From Streptomyces cupreus (lineage in GTDB: Bacteria; Actinomycetota; Actinomycetes; Streptomycetales; Streptomycetaceae), in the NCBI RefSeq assembly GCF_014257025.1, contig NZ_JACMSF010000003.1:186001-250000 (forward strand): DNA of 64,000 nt, written 5' to 3'. The position numbers and the translations under genes are program-made. The notes beneath the pieces are model-generated. The model did no database searches and was not told the origin of the DNA. It saw only the letters and a list, made by a program, of their open reading frames with translations. Positions 55,724 through 64,000 of this stretch are shown in pieces. The stretch's first letter is position 1, and each line of letters starts with the position of its first letter.

Positions 55724-56185
55724 TCACGCAGGCGCAGCCCCGTTCGTGGGCTCCGGCCCGGAACCGGCCTCCGGGTGCGCGTCAGCCGGCGTCTCCTCGG
55801 CGTCGTACGTCATGAGCAGCAGCACGATCAGCCCCAGCACCACCACCATGAACAGGAACGCGCCCCAGCCCACCAGGCCCCAGGCGAACGCCCCCAGCAG
55901 CCCGTGCACGACCGCCGCGCTGATCAACAGCATCCGGCCGAGACCCACCGCCGGACGGTCCCGTAGCGCGACCAGGAGGGCCACCAGGGCGCACAGCGCG
56001 AAGTAGAGCCCGAAGACCACTCCGCCGATCTTCGAGGACACGGACATCACATCGGAGTCGAGTCCCGCCAGGGACATGTCCTGGCGGTCGACCACGACGC
56101 CCAGGAACCACTGGACCGCCGCGATGCCGAATGCCTCGGCGAAGAGGACGACCGCCACCACCCACGCCACCGGTCTGCGCACCAC
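55724..56185 (-). CDS. Four-helix integral membrane protein
   Basis: 153 aa, GTG start. Hydrophobic segments at ~7-30, ~55-75, ~85-105 and ~108-128, then an acidic/Pro tail. No motif recognised; likely a conserved streptomycete membrane protein. Opposite in direction to maf and accA2, so not in their operons. Confidence 0.75.
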   Translation of the reverse strand: MVRRPVAWVVAVVLFAEAFGIAAVQWFLGVVVDRQDMSLAGLDSDVMSVSSKIGGVVFGLYFALCALVALLVALRDRPAVGLGRMLLISAAVVHGLLGAFAWGLVGWGAFLFMVVVLGLIVLLLMTYDAEETPADAHPEAGSGPEPTNGAAPA

Positions 56186-56567
56186 CGGCCCCCACCCACT
56201 TCCGAGCGCTCTAGCGCCGTCCTAGCAGGACTGCGGTTACTCCAAGTACGTTCGAGACAAGCGAACGCTACTAACGGGTAAACCTCGGGACAAGGGTTCA
56301 GGGAGGGGCAAAGAATCGTTGGGCCATTCGTAGGGACTCGACAAAGAAACAGAGTGGCCCGCAGCACCTGATGACAGAGACCTTGACCACAACGGGCGGC
56401 TAGGGTTTCCGGGAGGAGTCCTTCGTACCGCGGTGCGACAAGGGATTTCGCGGGTCGAGCGAGCCTCGAATCACGCTCCGTGTGGGCAAGCTCACCATTG
56501 GGGACGGGTCGAAGTGCCGTGTCGGCAGTCCCTAAACTCGGCTTGTTTCAAGGAGGGAGCCTCAATC
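56186..56567. other. 382-nt intergenic region before accA2
   Basis: No ORF with good codon bias on either strand. It has a relatively AT-rich patch (~56220-56350), a TAAACT -10-like box at 56533-56538 (35 nt before the start; -35 weak) and AAGGAGGG before the accA2 start. A TTGACC/TAGGGT pair (~56393-56409) is too closely spaced for a normal promoter. Long enough for a regulated 5' leader or a small RNA. Confidence 0.4.
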
Positions 56568-58340
<1,773 letters not shown>

Positions 58341-58355
58341 CCCGTACGAGCACCC

Positions 58356-58400
58356 CGAGGCGCCCGGTGGACTGGAGCAGACAGTCCACCGGGCGCCTCG
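58356..58400 (+). terminator. Terminator after accA2
   Basis: CGAGGCGCCCGGTGGACTG (58356-58374) pairs perfectly over 19 bp with 58382-58400, loop GAGCAGA, then TTCTT. The most stable hairpin in the window after the dispersed repeats. Confidence 0.9.
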
Positions 58401-58545
58401 TTCTTCCCCGTCGCACGGCGCCGCTCCCGCCCGGGACATCCTGTAAGAGACGTCATGACCGCCGGACGGTCCGGGAAGGCCGCTCGCGGGTGTGCGATGG
58501 CATCCTGAAGGAACAGCCGGGCATGGATGAGGGCAGGTGGGAGCC

Positions 58546-59166
58546 ATGGTGGGCGCGATGTCGCGCGGGACCGCGGAGAGTGAAGGTGCGGCGGCACCGC
58601 AGGTTGCTCCGCGCGCCATGCGCGCCGATGCCCGGCGCAACCACGAGCGTCTCCTCACCGAGGCCCGCACCGCCTTCGCCGAACACGGCACGGACGCGTC
58701 CCTGGAGGACGTGGCCCGCAGAGCGGGCGTAGGCATCGGCACCCTCTACCGCCACTTCCCCAACCGCCACGCCCTGCTGAGCGCGGTCTTCGAGGACGCG
58801 GTGAGCGACCTGCTGTCCCGGGCCCGCGAACTGAGCCGGGCCCCGGAGCCGTGCGGGGCCTTGGTGACCTGGCTACGCGAGATGGTCGAGCACGCGAGCG
58901 AGTACCGGGGTCTGTCCCGAGCCCTGATGTCGGTGACCAACGACGACACGTCAGCCTTGGCACGTTGCAGCGACCCCATCAGGGAAGCGGGCAGCGAGCT
59001 ACTGACCAGAGCGCAGGACGCGGGCACGATCAGAGAGGACGTAGCAATCGCAGACCTGCTCCAACTGACGCACGCCATCGCGCTGGCGGCGGGGGAGACG
59101 CCGGGGGACCCGGAGTTGGCGGACCGATTGCTGATGCTGACACTGAGGGGTCTGAAACCCACCTAG
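58546..59166 (+). CDS. TetR family regulator
   Basis: 206 aa from ATG 58546; GTG 58537 and ATG 58558 are in frame. Helix-turn-helix 'ASLEDVARRAGVGIGTLYRHFPNRHALLSAVF' (~residues 46-77). The C-terminal domain has 'LREMVEHASEYRGLSRALM' and belongs to the TetR/SACE_7040-like group. Monocistronic after the accA2 terminator. No neighbour that it clearly controls. Confidence 0.87.
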   Translation: MVGAMSRGTAESEGAAAPQVAPRAMRADARRNHERLLTEARTAFAEHGTDASLEDVARRAGVGIGTLYRHFPNRHALLSAVFEDAVSDLLSRARELSRAPEPCGALVTWLREMVEHASEYRGLSRALMSVTNDDTSALARCSDPIREAGSELLTRAQDAGTIREDVAIADLLQLTHAIALAAGETPGDPELADRLLMLTLRGLKPT

Positions 59167-59168
59167 GG

Positions 59169-59241
59169 GCGCGGGGCTGTGTGTGGCGCCAACCTAACGC
59201 CGCCGCAAATCAGCGACGCGCCCCCGCTCAGCCCCTGGCGC
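59169..59241. repeat. Dispersed-repeat hairpin at TetR/DeoR gene ends
   Basis: GCGCGGGGCTG (59169-59179) and CAGCCCCTGGCGC (59229-59241) can pair apart from a 2-nt bulge. The AGGGGCGCGGGGCTG start is a motif repeated in many Streptomyces intergenic regions. It spans the 3' end of the DeoR gene, which reads ...RVADLRRR through it. Confidence 0.55.
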
Positions 59242-60132
59242 GGGCTCCCCGATTACAGCCGAACGAAGCCCAGCAGGAGCACTCCGCCTAGGCCCCGGCA
59301 CAGACCGCGTAGCGCGCCGCGCCGGGACTTCGTCACCCCCCGGGCTCCCACTCGCCCCGGCCACGGCGATCTGCACCCCCTGATCGGCAAGGGCCTGAAG
59401 CTCGGTCTGGGCACGGTCGTCATGGCCCGGCGGCTCGTCGGTCACCAGCCGCGTGATCACATCCGTGGGCACGGTCTGGAACATCGTGTCCGTACCGAGC
59501 TTGGTGTGATCGGCGAGCACGACGACCTCCGCCGCCGCCTGCACCAGCGCCCGGTCGACGGACGCCGAGAGCATATTGGAGGTGGAAAGCCCGCGCTCGG
59601 CCGTGAGGCCGCTCCCGGACAGGAAGGCCCGCGACACCCGCAGCCCCTGCAGGGACTGCTCGGCGCCGGAGCCGACGAGGGCGTAGTTCGAACCGCGCAG
59701 GGTGCCGCCGGTCATCACGACCTCCACCCGGTTCGCATGGGCCAACGCCTGGGCCACCAGCAGGGAGTTGGTGACGACGGTCAGTCCGGGCACCCGGGCC
59801 AGCCGACGGGCCAGCTCCTGCGTGGTCGTACCGGCCCCGACCACGATGGCCTCGCCCTCTTCGACGAAGTTCGCGGCGAGATCGGCGATGGCCGTCTTCT
59901 CGGCGGTCGCGAGATGTGACTTCTGCGGAAAGCCGGACTCCCGCGTGAACCCGCCCGGCAATACCGCACCGCCATGCCGGCGGTCGAGGAGTCCTTCTGC
60001 CTCCAGCGCGCGCACGTCCCGCCGTACGGTCACTTCGGAGGTCTGGACGACGCGGGCGAGCTCACGGAGCGACACGGCCCCGTTCGCTCGCACCATTTCG
60101 AGGATCAATTGGCGACGTTCTGCAGCGAACAC
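59194..60132 (-). CDS. DeoR family regulator
   Basis: 312 aa, GTG start. N-terminal winged HTH 'AVSLRELARVVQTSEVTVRRDVRALEAEGLLDRRHGGAV' (~residues 18-56). Sugar-phosphate-isomerase-like sensor domain with 'VVGAGTTTQELARRL' and 'VVLADHTKLG'. The last ~60 residues, Arg/Pro-rich ending in ADLRRR, are unlike the family and overlap a dispersed repeat. Effector probably a sugar phosphate; target unknown. Usually one such regulator lies near nucleoside or sugar genes; PNP is 2.6 kb away. Confidence 0.88.
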   Translation of the reverse strand: MFAAERRQLILEMVRANGAVSLRELARVVQTSEVTVRRDVRALEAEGLLDRRHGGAVLPGGFTRESGFPQKSHLATAEKTAIADLAANFVEEGEAIVVGAGTTTQELARRLARVPGLTVVTNSLLVAQALAHANRVEVVMTGGTLRGSNYALVGSGAEQSLQGLRVSRAFLSGSGLTAERGLSTSNMLSASVDRALVQAAAEVVVLADHTKLGTDTMFQTVPTDVITRLVTDEPPGHDDRAQTELQALADQGVQIAVAGASGSPGGDEVPARRATRSVPGPRRSAPAGLRSAVIGEPAPGAERGRVADLRRR

Positions 60133-60298
60133 GAAACTGACAGTAACCCCAACGACCGTCTGGTTTCAGCAGTTTGCGCCGAATAGCAGAAGTTGTTCGC
60201 ACAGGAGGGCGGGAAGTGGTATAGGAGCTAAGCCCGCACCCTATGCCGTACGCATGCTCGACAACTCCCCGTGACCAGCGGGGAGTCGGTTCAAGCCG

Positions 60299-61747
60299 TC
60301 AGAGCTCGCCGCCGCTCTTGCGGGTGTGCAGCTGCCGGGCCACCTCGGCGATCGACCCCGAAAGAGAGGGGTACACGGTGAACGCGTTCGCGATCTGTTC
60401 GACCGTCAGATTGTTGTCGACGGCGATCGAGATGGGGTGGATCAGTTCCGAGGCGCGCGGGGACACGACCACACCGCCGACCACGATGCCGGTGCCCGGG
60501 CGGCAGAAGATCTTGACGAAGCCGTCCCGGATGCCCTGCATCTTGGCGCGCGGGTTGCGCAGCAGCGGGAGCTTGACGACACGGGCGTCGATCTTTCCGG
60601 CGTCCACGTCGGCCTGCGAGTAGCCGACGGTCGCGATCTCGGGGTCGGTGAAGACGTTCGACGAGACCGTCTTCAGGTTCAGCGGGGCCACCGCGTCGCC
60701 GAGGAAGTGGTACATGGCGATACGGCCCTGCATCGCGGCGACGGAGGCGAGGGCGAAGACGCCGGTGACGTCACCGGCGGCGTACACACCGGGAGCCGTC
60801 GTCCTGGACACCTTGTCGGTCCAGATGTGACCGGACTCGCGCAGCTTGACGCCGGCCTCCTCCAGGCCGAGCCCGGCGCTGTTCGGGATGGCGCCGACGG
60901 CCATGAGGCAGTGCGAGCCGGTGATGACACGGCCGTCGGCGAGGGTGACCTCGACGCGGTCGCCGACGCGCTTGGCGGCGGCGGCGCGGGAGCGGGCCAT
61001 GACGTTCATGCCGCGCCGGCGGAAGACGTCCTCCAGCACGGCGGCGGCGTCCGGGTCCTCGCCCGGCAGCACGCGGTCACGCGACGACACGAGGGTGACC
61101 TTGGAGCCGAGCGCCTGGTAGGCGCCGGCGAACTCGGCACCCGTCACACCCGAACCGACCACGATGAGCTCTTCGGGCAGCTCGTCGAGGTCGTAGACCT
61201 GGGTCCAGTTGAGGATGCGCTCGCCGTCGGGCTGGGCGTCGGGCAGCTCGCGCGGGTGACCGCCGGTGGCGATGAGGACGGCGTCGGCGACGAGGGTCTC
61301 CTCGGTGCCGTCGGCGGCGGCGACGATCACCTTGCGGGAGCCGTCGAGGGCCTGCATGCCGTCGAGCCTGCCGCGGCCGCGCATGACCCGGGCGCCCGCG
61401 CGGGTGACGGAGGCGGTGATGTCGTGCGACTGCGCGAGCGCGAGCCGCTTCACACGTCGGTTGACCTTGCCGAGGTCCACGCCGACGACCCGCGCGGGGG
61501 TGTCGATGTGGGGGGTGTCGTCGGCGACGATGATGCCGAGCTCTTCGTACGACGAATCGAAGGTGGTCATCACCTCGGCCGTAGCGATAAGGGTCTTCGA
61601 CGGCACGCAATCGGTCAGCACCGACGCCCCGCCCAGACCGTCGCAGTCGACGACGGTCACCTCCGCGCCGAGCTGAGCGGCGACCAGCGCCGCTTCGTAT
61701 CCGCCGGGTCCGCCACCGATGATCACGATCCGAGTCACGTACTCCAT
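60299..61747 (-). CDS. lpdA: LpdA-like NAD(P)H-quinone dehydrogenase
   Basis: 482 aa flavoprotein of the pyridine-nucleotide disulfide reductase fold. FAD motif 'IVIIGGGPGGYEAALVAAQLGA' at the start, NAD(P) motif 'ELIVVGSGVTGAEFAGAY' (~190), 'GVYAAGDVTG' (~325). Where lipoamide dehydrogenases have CxxxxC, this has 'GGASVLTDCVPSK', so the first cysteine is serine: no redox disulfide. This matches M. tuberculosis LpdA (Rv3303c), an NAD(P)H-quinone reductase. GTG 61738 (VTRIVIIGG) with GGAG upstream is an equally good start. Confidence 0.85.
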   Translation of the reverse strand: MEYVTRIVIIGGGPGGYEAALVAAQLGAEVTVVDCDGLGGASVLTDCVPSKTLIATAEVMTTFDSSYEELGIIVADDTPHIDTPARVVGVDLGKVNRRVKRLALAQSHDITASVTRAGARVMRGRGRLDGMQALDGSRKVIVAAADGTEETLVADAVLIATGGHPRELPDAQPDGERILNWTQVYDLDELPEELIVVGSGVTGAEFAGAYQALGSKVTLVSSRDRVLPGEDPDAAAVLEDVFRRRGMNVMARSRAAAAKRVGDRVEVTLADGRVITGSHCLMAVGAIPNSAGLGLEEAGVKLRESGHIWTDKVSRTTAPGVYAAGDVTGVFALASVAAMQGRIAMYHFLGDAVAPLNLKTVSSNVFTDPEIATVGYSQADVDAGKIDARVVKLPLLRNPRAKMQGIRDGFVKIFCRPGTGIVVGGVVVSPRASELIHPISIAVDNNLTVEQIANAFTVYPSLSGSIAEVARQLHTRKSGGEL

Positions 61748-61844
61748 TGTCCCGCACGCGCCGCGGTGCTACGGCCCAGGGGCCCGCCCGAGACCCCACC
61801 GTTACGGGAGGGACTGCCGTTGCGCCCTGCCGTACCCTCTCCCC

Positions 61845-62282
61845 ATGTCGCTCTACGCCGCGTACGCCGGCAACCTCGACGCGCGGCTGATGACCCGCCG
61901 CGCCCCGCATTCGCCGCTGCGCGCCACCGGCTGGCTGAACGGATGGCGGCTGACCTTCGGGGGCGAGCAGATGGGCTGGGAGGGCGCGCTGGCGACGATC
62001 GTCGAGGACCCCGCGTCCCAGGTGTTCGTCGCGCTGTACGACATCGCCCCCATGGACGAGGAGTCCCTGGACCGCTGGGAGGGCGTCGGCCTCGGCGTCT
62101 ACCGCCGGGCGCGGGTACGGGCGGCCACCCTGGACGGCGAGGAACCGGCGTGGGTGTACGTCCTGAACGGCTACGAGGGGGGCCTCCCGTCGGCCCGCTA
62201 CCTCGGCGAACTCGCGGACGCGGCGGAGTCGGCGGGCGCGCCCCACGACTACGTGATGGAGCTGCGGAAGCGGCCTTGCTGA
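61845..62282 (+). CDS. Gamma-glutamylcyclotransferase-fold protein
   Basis: 145 aa. 'YAAYAGNLDARLMTRRAP' matches the YxxYGSN-type start of the AIG2/GGCT fold, and 'RWEGVGLGVYRRARV' is in the right place for the second conserved block. Streptomyces lacks glutathione, so the substrate is probably another gamma-glutamyl or amide compound. TACCCT ends 6 nt before the ATG, suggesting leaderless expression. Divergent from lpdA. Confidence 0.85.
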   Translation: MSLYAAYAGNLDARLMTRRAPHSPLRATGWLNGWRLTFGGEQMGWEGALATIVEDPASQVFVALYDIAPMDEESLDRWEGVGLGVYRRARVRAATLDGEEPAWVYVLNGYEGGLPSARYLGELADAAESAGAPHDYVMELRKRPC

Positions 62283-62308
62283 GGGCCTGAGGGTCATAAA
62301 CTCGGCTC

Positions 62309-62590
62309 ATGACCGGTTCGCGCACCTACCAGACCTACTTCACCGAGCAGGCCGCCGCTGCCCGTGACCGGCTCGACGACCAGCAGCGTGCCGCGTTCGA
62401 CAAGGGCATCTCGCTGCTGGCGCGTGACCCTTTTCCGGCCCTGTCCCGGCCGATAAGCGCCACGGGCGACGACAGGACCATCCGGCTGACGCAGAACATC
62501 CTGGTCGAGTACACCATCAGCATGGGCCGGTTGCTGATCTTCATCGTCGAGGTCTTCAACGACAAGGACGTCTTCGTCACCGAGGAGTGA
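62309..62590 (+). CDS. Orphan RelE/ParE-like small protein
   Basis: 93 aa. Order of elements helix-helix-beta-beta-beta fits the RelE/ParE toxin fold: 'YFTEQAAAARDRLDDQQRAAFDKGISLLARDPF' (two helices), then 'RTIRLTQNILVEYTISMGRLLIFIVEVFND' (strands). No antitoxin-like ORF is adjacent. May be a domesticated, inactive or stand-alone member. Sits between GGCT and PNP, same strand. Confidence 0.55.
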   Translation: MTGSRTYQTYFTEQAAAARDRLDDQQRAAFDKGISLLARDPFPALSRPISATGDDRTIRLTQNILVEYTISMGRLLIFIVEVFNDKDVFVTEE

Positions 62591-62659
62591 CCGCCCTGCC
62601 CGCGGAGCGTTTCGTCGGAAACAACAAGGCAACGATCCCCATCCCGTGGGCTCTGTCAT

Positions 62660-62671
62660 CTACGCGCGTAG
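62660..62671. promoter_or_regulatory. Palindromic operator candidate before PNP gene
   Basis: CTACGCGCGTAG is a perfect 12-bp palindrome 13-24 nt upstream of the TACCCT -10 box (62684-62689), which itself lies 7 nt before the GTG start. A regulator bound here would sit where RNA polymerase contacts the -35 region. Confidence 0.6.
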
Positions 62672-62696
62672 GCATTGACCGGCTACCCTCGTCGGC

Positions 62697-63521
62697 GTGA
62701 ACGCATCTCTTCTTCCGGACGACATCCAGGGCGACCCGTACGCCGCCGCCGACGCCGCCGCCGCTCGCCTGCGCGAACTGACGGGGGCCGAGACCCACGA
62801 CGTCGCCCTCGTGATGGGCTCCGGCTGGGCACCGGCCGTGGACGCCCTCGGCGCTCCCGACGCCGAGTTCCAGGTCACCGAGCTGCCCGGGTTCCCGCCA
62901 CCGGCGGTCGCGGGCCACGGCGGCAAGATCCGCTCGTACAAGATCGGCGAGAAGCGGGCGCTGGTCTTCCTCGGGCGTACGCACTACTACGAGGGCCGTG
63001 GCGTGGCCGCGGTCGCGCACGGCGTCCGTACGGCGGTGGCGGCCGGCTGCAAGACGGTCGTGCTGACGAACGGGTGCGGTGGTCTGCGGGAGGGCATGCG
63101 CCCCGGGCAGCCGGTCCTGATCAGCGACCACATCAACCTCACCGCGACGTCGCCGATCGTGGGCGCGAACTTCGTCGATCTGACGGATCTGTACTCGCCG
63201 CGGCTGCGGGCGCTGTGCAAGGAGATCGACCCCACGCTGGAGGAGGGTGTCTACGCCCAGTTCCCCGGTCCGCACTACGAGACTCCGGCGGAGATCCGTA
63301 TGGCGCGGGTCATCGGGGCGGACCTGGTGGGCATGTCGACGGTCCTGGAGGCCATCGCGGCGCGTGAGGCGGGCGCGGAGGTGCTGGGTATCTCCCTGGT
63401 CACGAACCTCGCCGCGGGTATGACGGGCGAGCCGCTGAACCACGAGGAAGTCCTCCAGGCGGGCCGCGACAGCGCGACCCGGATGGGCTCCCTGCTGGCC
63501 CAGGTGCTGGGCCGGCTGTAG
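62697..63521 (+). CDS. punA: Purine nucleoside phosphorylase
   Basis: 274 aa, trimeric PNP class. Cleaves inosine/guanosine with phosphate. '[13 protein letters not shown]' (phosphate loop), 'GRTHYYEG', '[15 protein letters not shown]', '[26 protein letters not shown]' and '[14 protein letters not shown]' are the family blocks. GTG start, no ribosome site but a -10 box 7 nt away, so probably leaderless. Neighbour of a phosphomannomutase/PGM gene, consistent with pentose-phosphate recycling. The same PNP-PMM order occurs in mycobacteria. Confidence 0.95.
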   Translation: MNASLLPDDIQGDPYAAADAAAARLRELTGAETHDVALVMGSGWAPAVDALGAPDAEFQVTELPGFPPPAVAGHGGKIRSYKIGEKRALVFLGRTHYYEGRGVAAVAHGVRTAVAAGCKTVVLTNGCGGLREGMRPGQPVLISDHINLTATSPIVGANFVDLTDLYSPRLRALCKEIDPTLEEGVYAQFPGPHYETPAEIRMARVIGADLVGMSTVLEAIAAREAGAEVLGISLVTNLAAGMTGEPLNHEEVLQAGRDSATRMGSLLAQVLGRL

Positions 63522-63545
63522 TCCGACGGAACGTCTTCCGCCCCA

Positions 63546-63683
63546 GCCGCCCCTACCCGTTCCCATCCCCAGAGGCGCTGCCCCCCTTTTAGCCCGTCCG
63601 GCGTTTGAGGACGAGGCCCCTTGAGGGCCGAAGCGGGGGTCTGGGGGCGGCAGCCCCCAGGGACGGGAATGGGTAGGGGCGGC
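63546..63683. repeat. Cloverleaf-like dispersed Streptomyces repeat
   Basis: Outer arms 63546-63569 and 63660-63683 are complementary over 24 positions except two wobble/mismatch pairs. Inside are three hairpins: CGTCC...GGACG, GGCCCCTTGAGGGCC, and CTGGGGGC-GGCA-GCCCCCAG (63641-63660). The core 'CCCGTCCGGCGTTTGAGGAC' is a widely repeated Streptomyces intergenic motif. It lies between PNP and PMM genes; no coding sign. Confidence 0.8.
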
Positions 63684-63747
63684 GGGGGCGAACACCGGAC
63701 GGCGCACCCCCGAACTCCCACCCTCCCCCCGAACCGAGAGGTTGACC

Positions 63748-64000
63748 GTGCACGACGATCTCATCGCCCGCGCCAAGGCATGGCTGGTCGAGGACCCCGA
63801 CGCGGACACCCGCGCCGAACTCGCCGACCTGATCGACGCCAAGGACACCGCAGAGCTCGCCACACGCTTCACCGGCACCCTCCAGTTCGGCACCGCCGGC
63901 CTCCGCGGCGAACTCGGCGCCGGCCCCATGCGCATGAACCGCACGGTCGTCATCCGCGCCGCCGCCGGCCTCGCTGCGTACCTGAAGAAGCAGGGCCAGG
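63748..64000 (+). CDS. manB: Phosphomannomutase/phosphoglucomutase, 5' end
   Basis: Cut by the window edge; 84 codons visible. GTG start with GAGAGG upstream. 'LQFGTAGLRGELGAGPMRMNRTVVIRAAAGLAAY' is the alpha-D-phosphohexomutase N-terminal domain with its conserved 'FGTAGLRG'; the phosphoserine loop lies beyond the end. Interconverts hexose or pentose 1- and 6/5-phosphates. Confidence 0.88.
   Translation, partial: MHDDLIARAKAWLVEDPDADTRAELADLIDAKDTAELATRFTGTLQFGTAGLRGELGAGPMRMNRTVVIRAAAGLAAYLKKQGQ

Noticed and set aside
56393..56409. TTGACC...TAGGGT promoter upstream of accA2
   Set aside because: Spacer of only about 12 nt.

Overview
The window is a high-GC actinobacterial chromosome segment, almost certainly Streptomyces. 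The signs are strongly G/C-ending codons, many GTG/TTG starts, a mycothiol amidase gene (mca), an LAxTG sorting signal, TTA codons nearly absent, and dispersed Streptomyces-type palindromic repeats. From memory, the gene order pckG ... mca ... greA-ilvA ... metB ... msrA ... hutH-GGDEF-ech-cya-birA-pccB-pccE-maf-accA2 ... lpdA ... PNP-PMM matches the SCO4979 to SCO4916 part of the S. coelicolor core, read backwards. I could not run an alignment.

Layout. 0-8 kb: a secreted beta-propeller protein, GTP-type PEP carboxykinase, a hemolysin III (PAQR) membrane protein behind a palindromic operator, a decayed MFS exporter broken by two copies of a small palindromic element, its TetR-type regulator, and a Mut7-C RNase-fold protein. 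7.7-14.2 kb: a four-gene, translationally coupled minus-strand operon (processive GT2, GT39-type transferase, GT2-GtrA, exported copper radical oxidase) that looks like a cell-surface glycan synthesis and oxidation system. 14.4-21.6 kb: a DUF255 thioredoxin-fold protein, a large membrane-anchored STAND/TPR protein, a small membrane protein, mca and a DUF4307 protein. 21.7-28.1 kb: greA, ilvA with a divergent MarR gene, a sigma-region-4-like protein with a coupled membrane partner, metB, a conserved anchored protein and msrA.

28.1-34.3 kb is the most accessory-looking part. It holds a two-gene conflict-type system: EACC1, plus a caspase-NB-ARC-TPR protein with an in-frame TTA codon and nearly identical 120-nt repeats. 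Beside it lie a divergent beta-propeller gene, a beta-lactamase-family esterase and a MOSC-domain gene fragment. 34.3-46.2 kb: alcohol dehydrogenase, an XRE/MmyB regulator, an ABM-truncated-hemoglobin chimera, an ABC permease/ATPase pair, an 1101-residue subtilase, an L,D-transpeptidase lipoprotein, a small LAxTG protein and a lipoprotein with a leaderless promoter.

46.2-64 kb is the core block. It contains histidase, a diguanylate cyclase, enoyl-CoA hydratase, adenylate cyclase, and the acyl-CoA carboxylase locus (biotin ligase, beta, epsilon, Maf, biotinylated alpha). TetR and DeoR regulators, an LpdA-like NAD(P)H-quinone dehydrogenase, a gamma-glutamylcyclotransferase, an orphan RelE/ParE-like protein and purine nucleoside phosphorylase follow. 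A cloverleaf-like dispersed repeat then precedes the 5' end of a phosphomannomutase gene cut by the window edge. No rRNA, tRNA, CRISPR array, transposase or prophage gene was seen.
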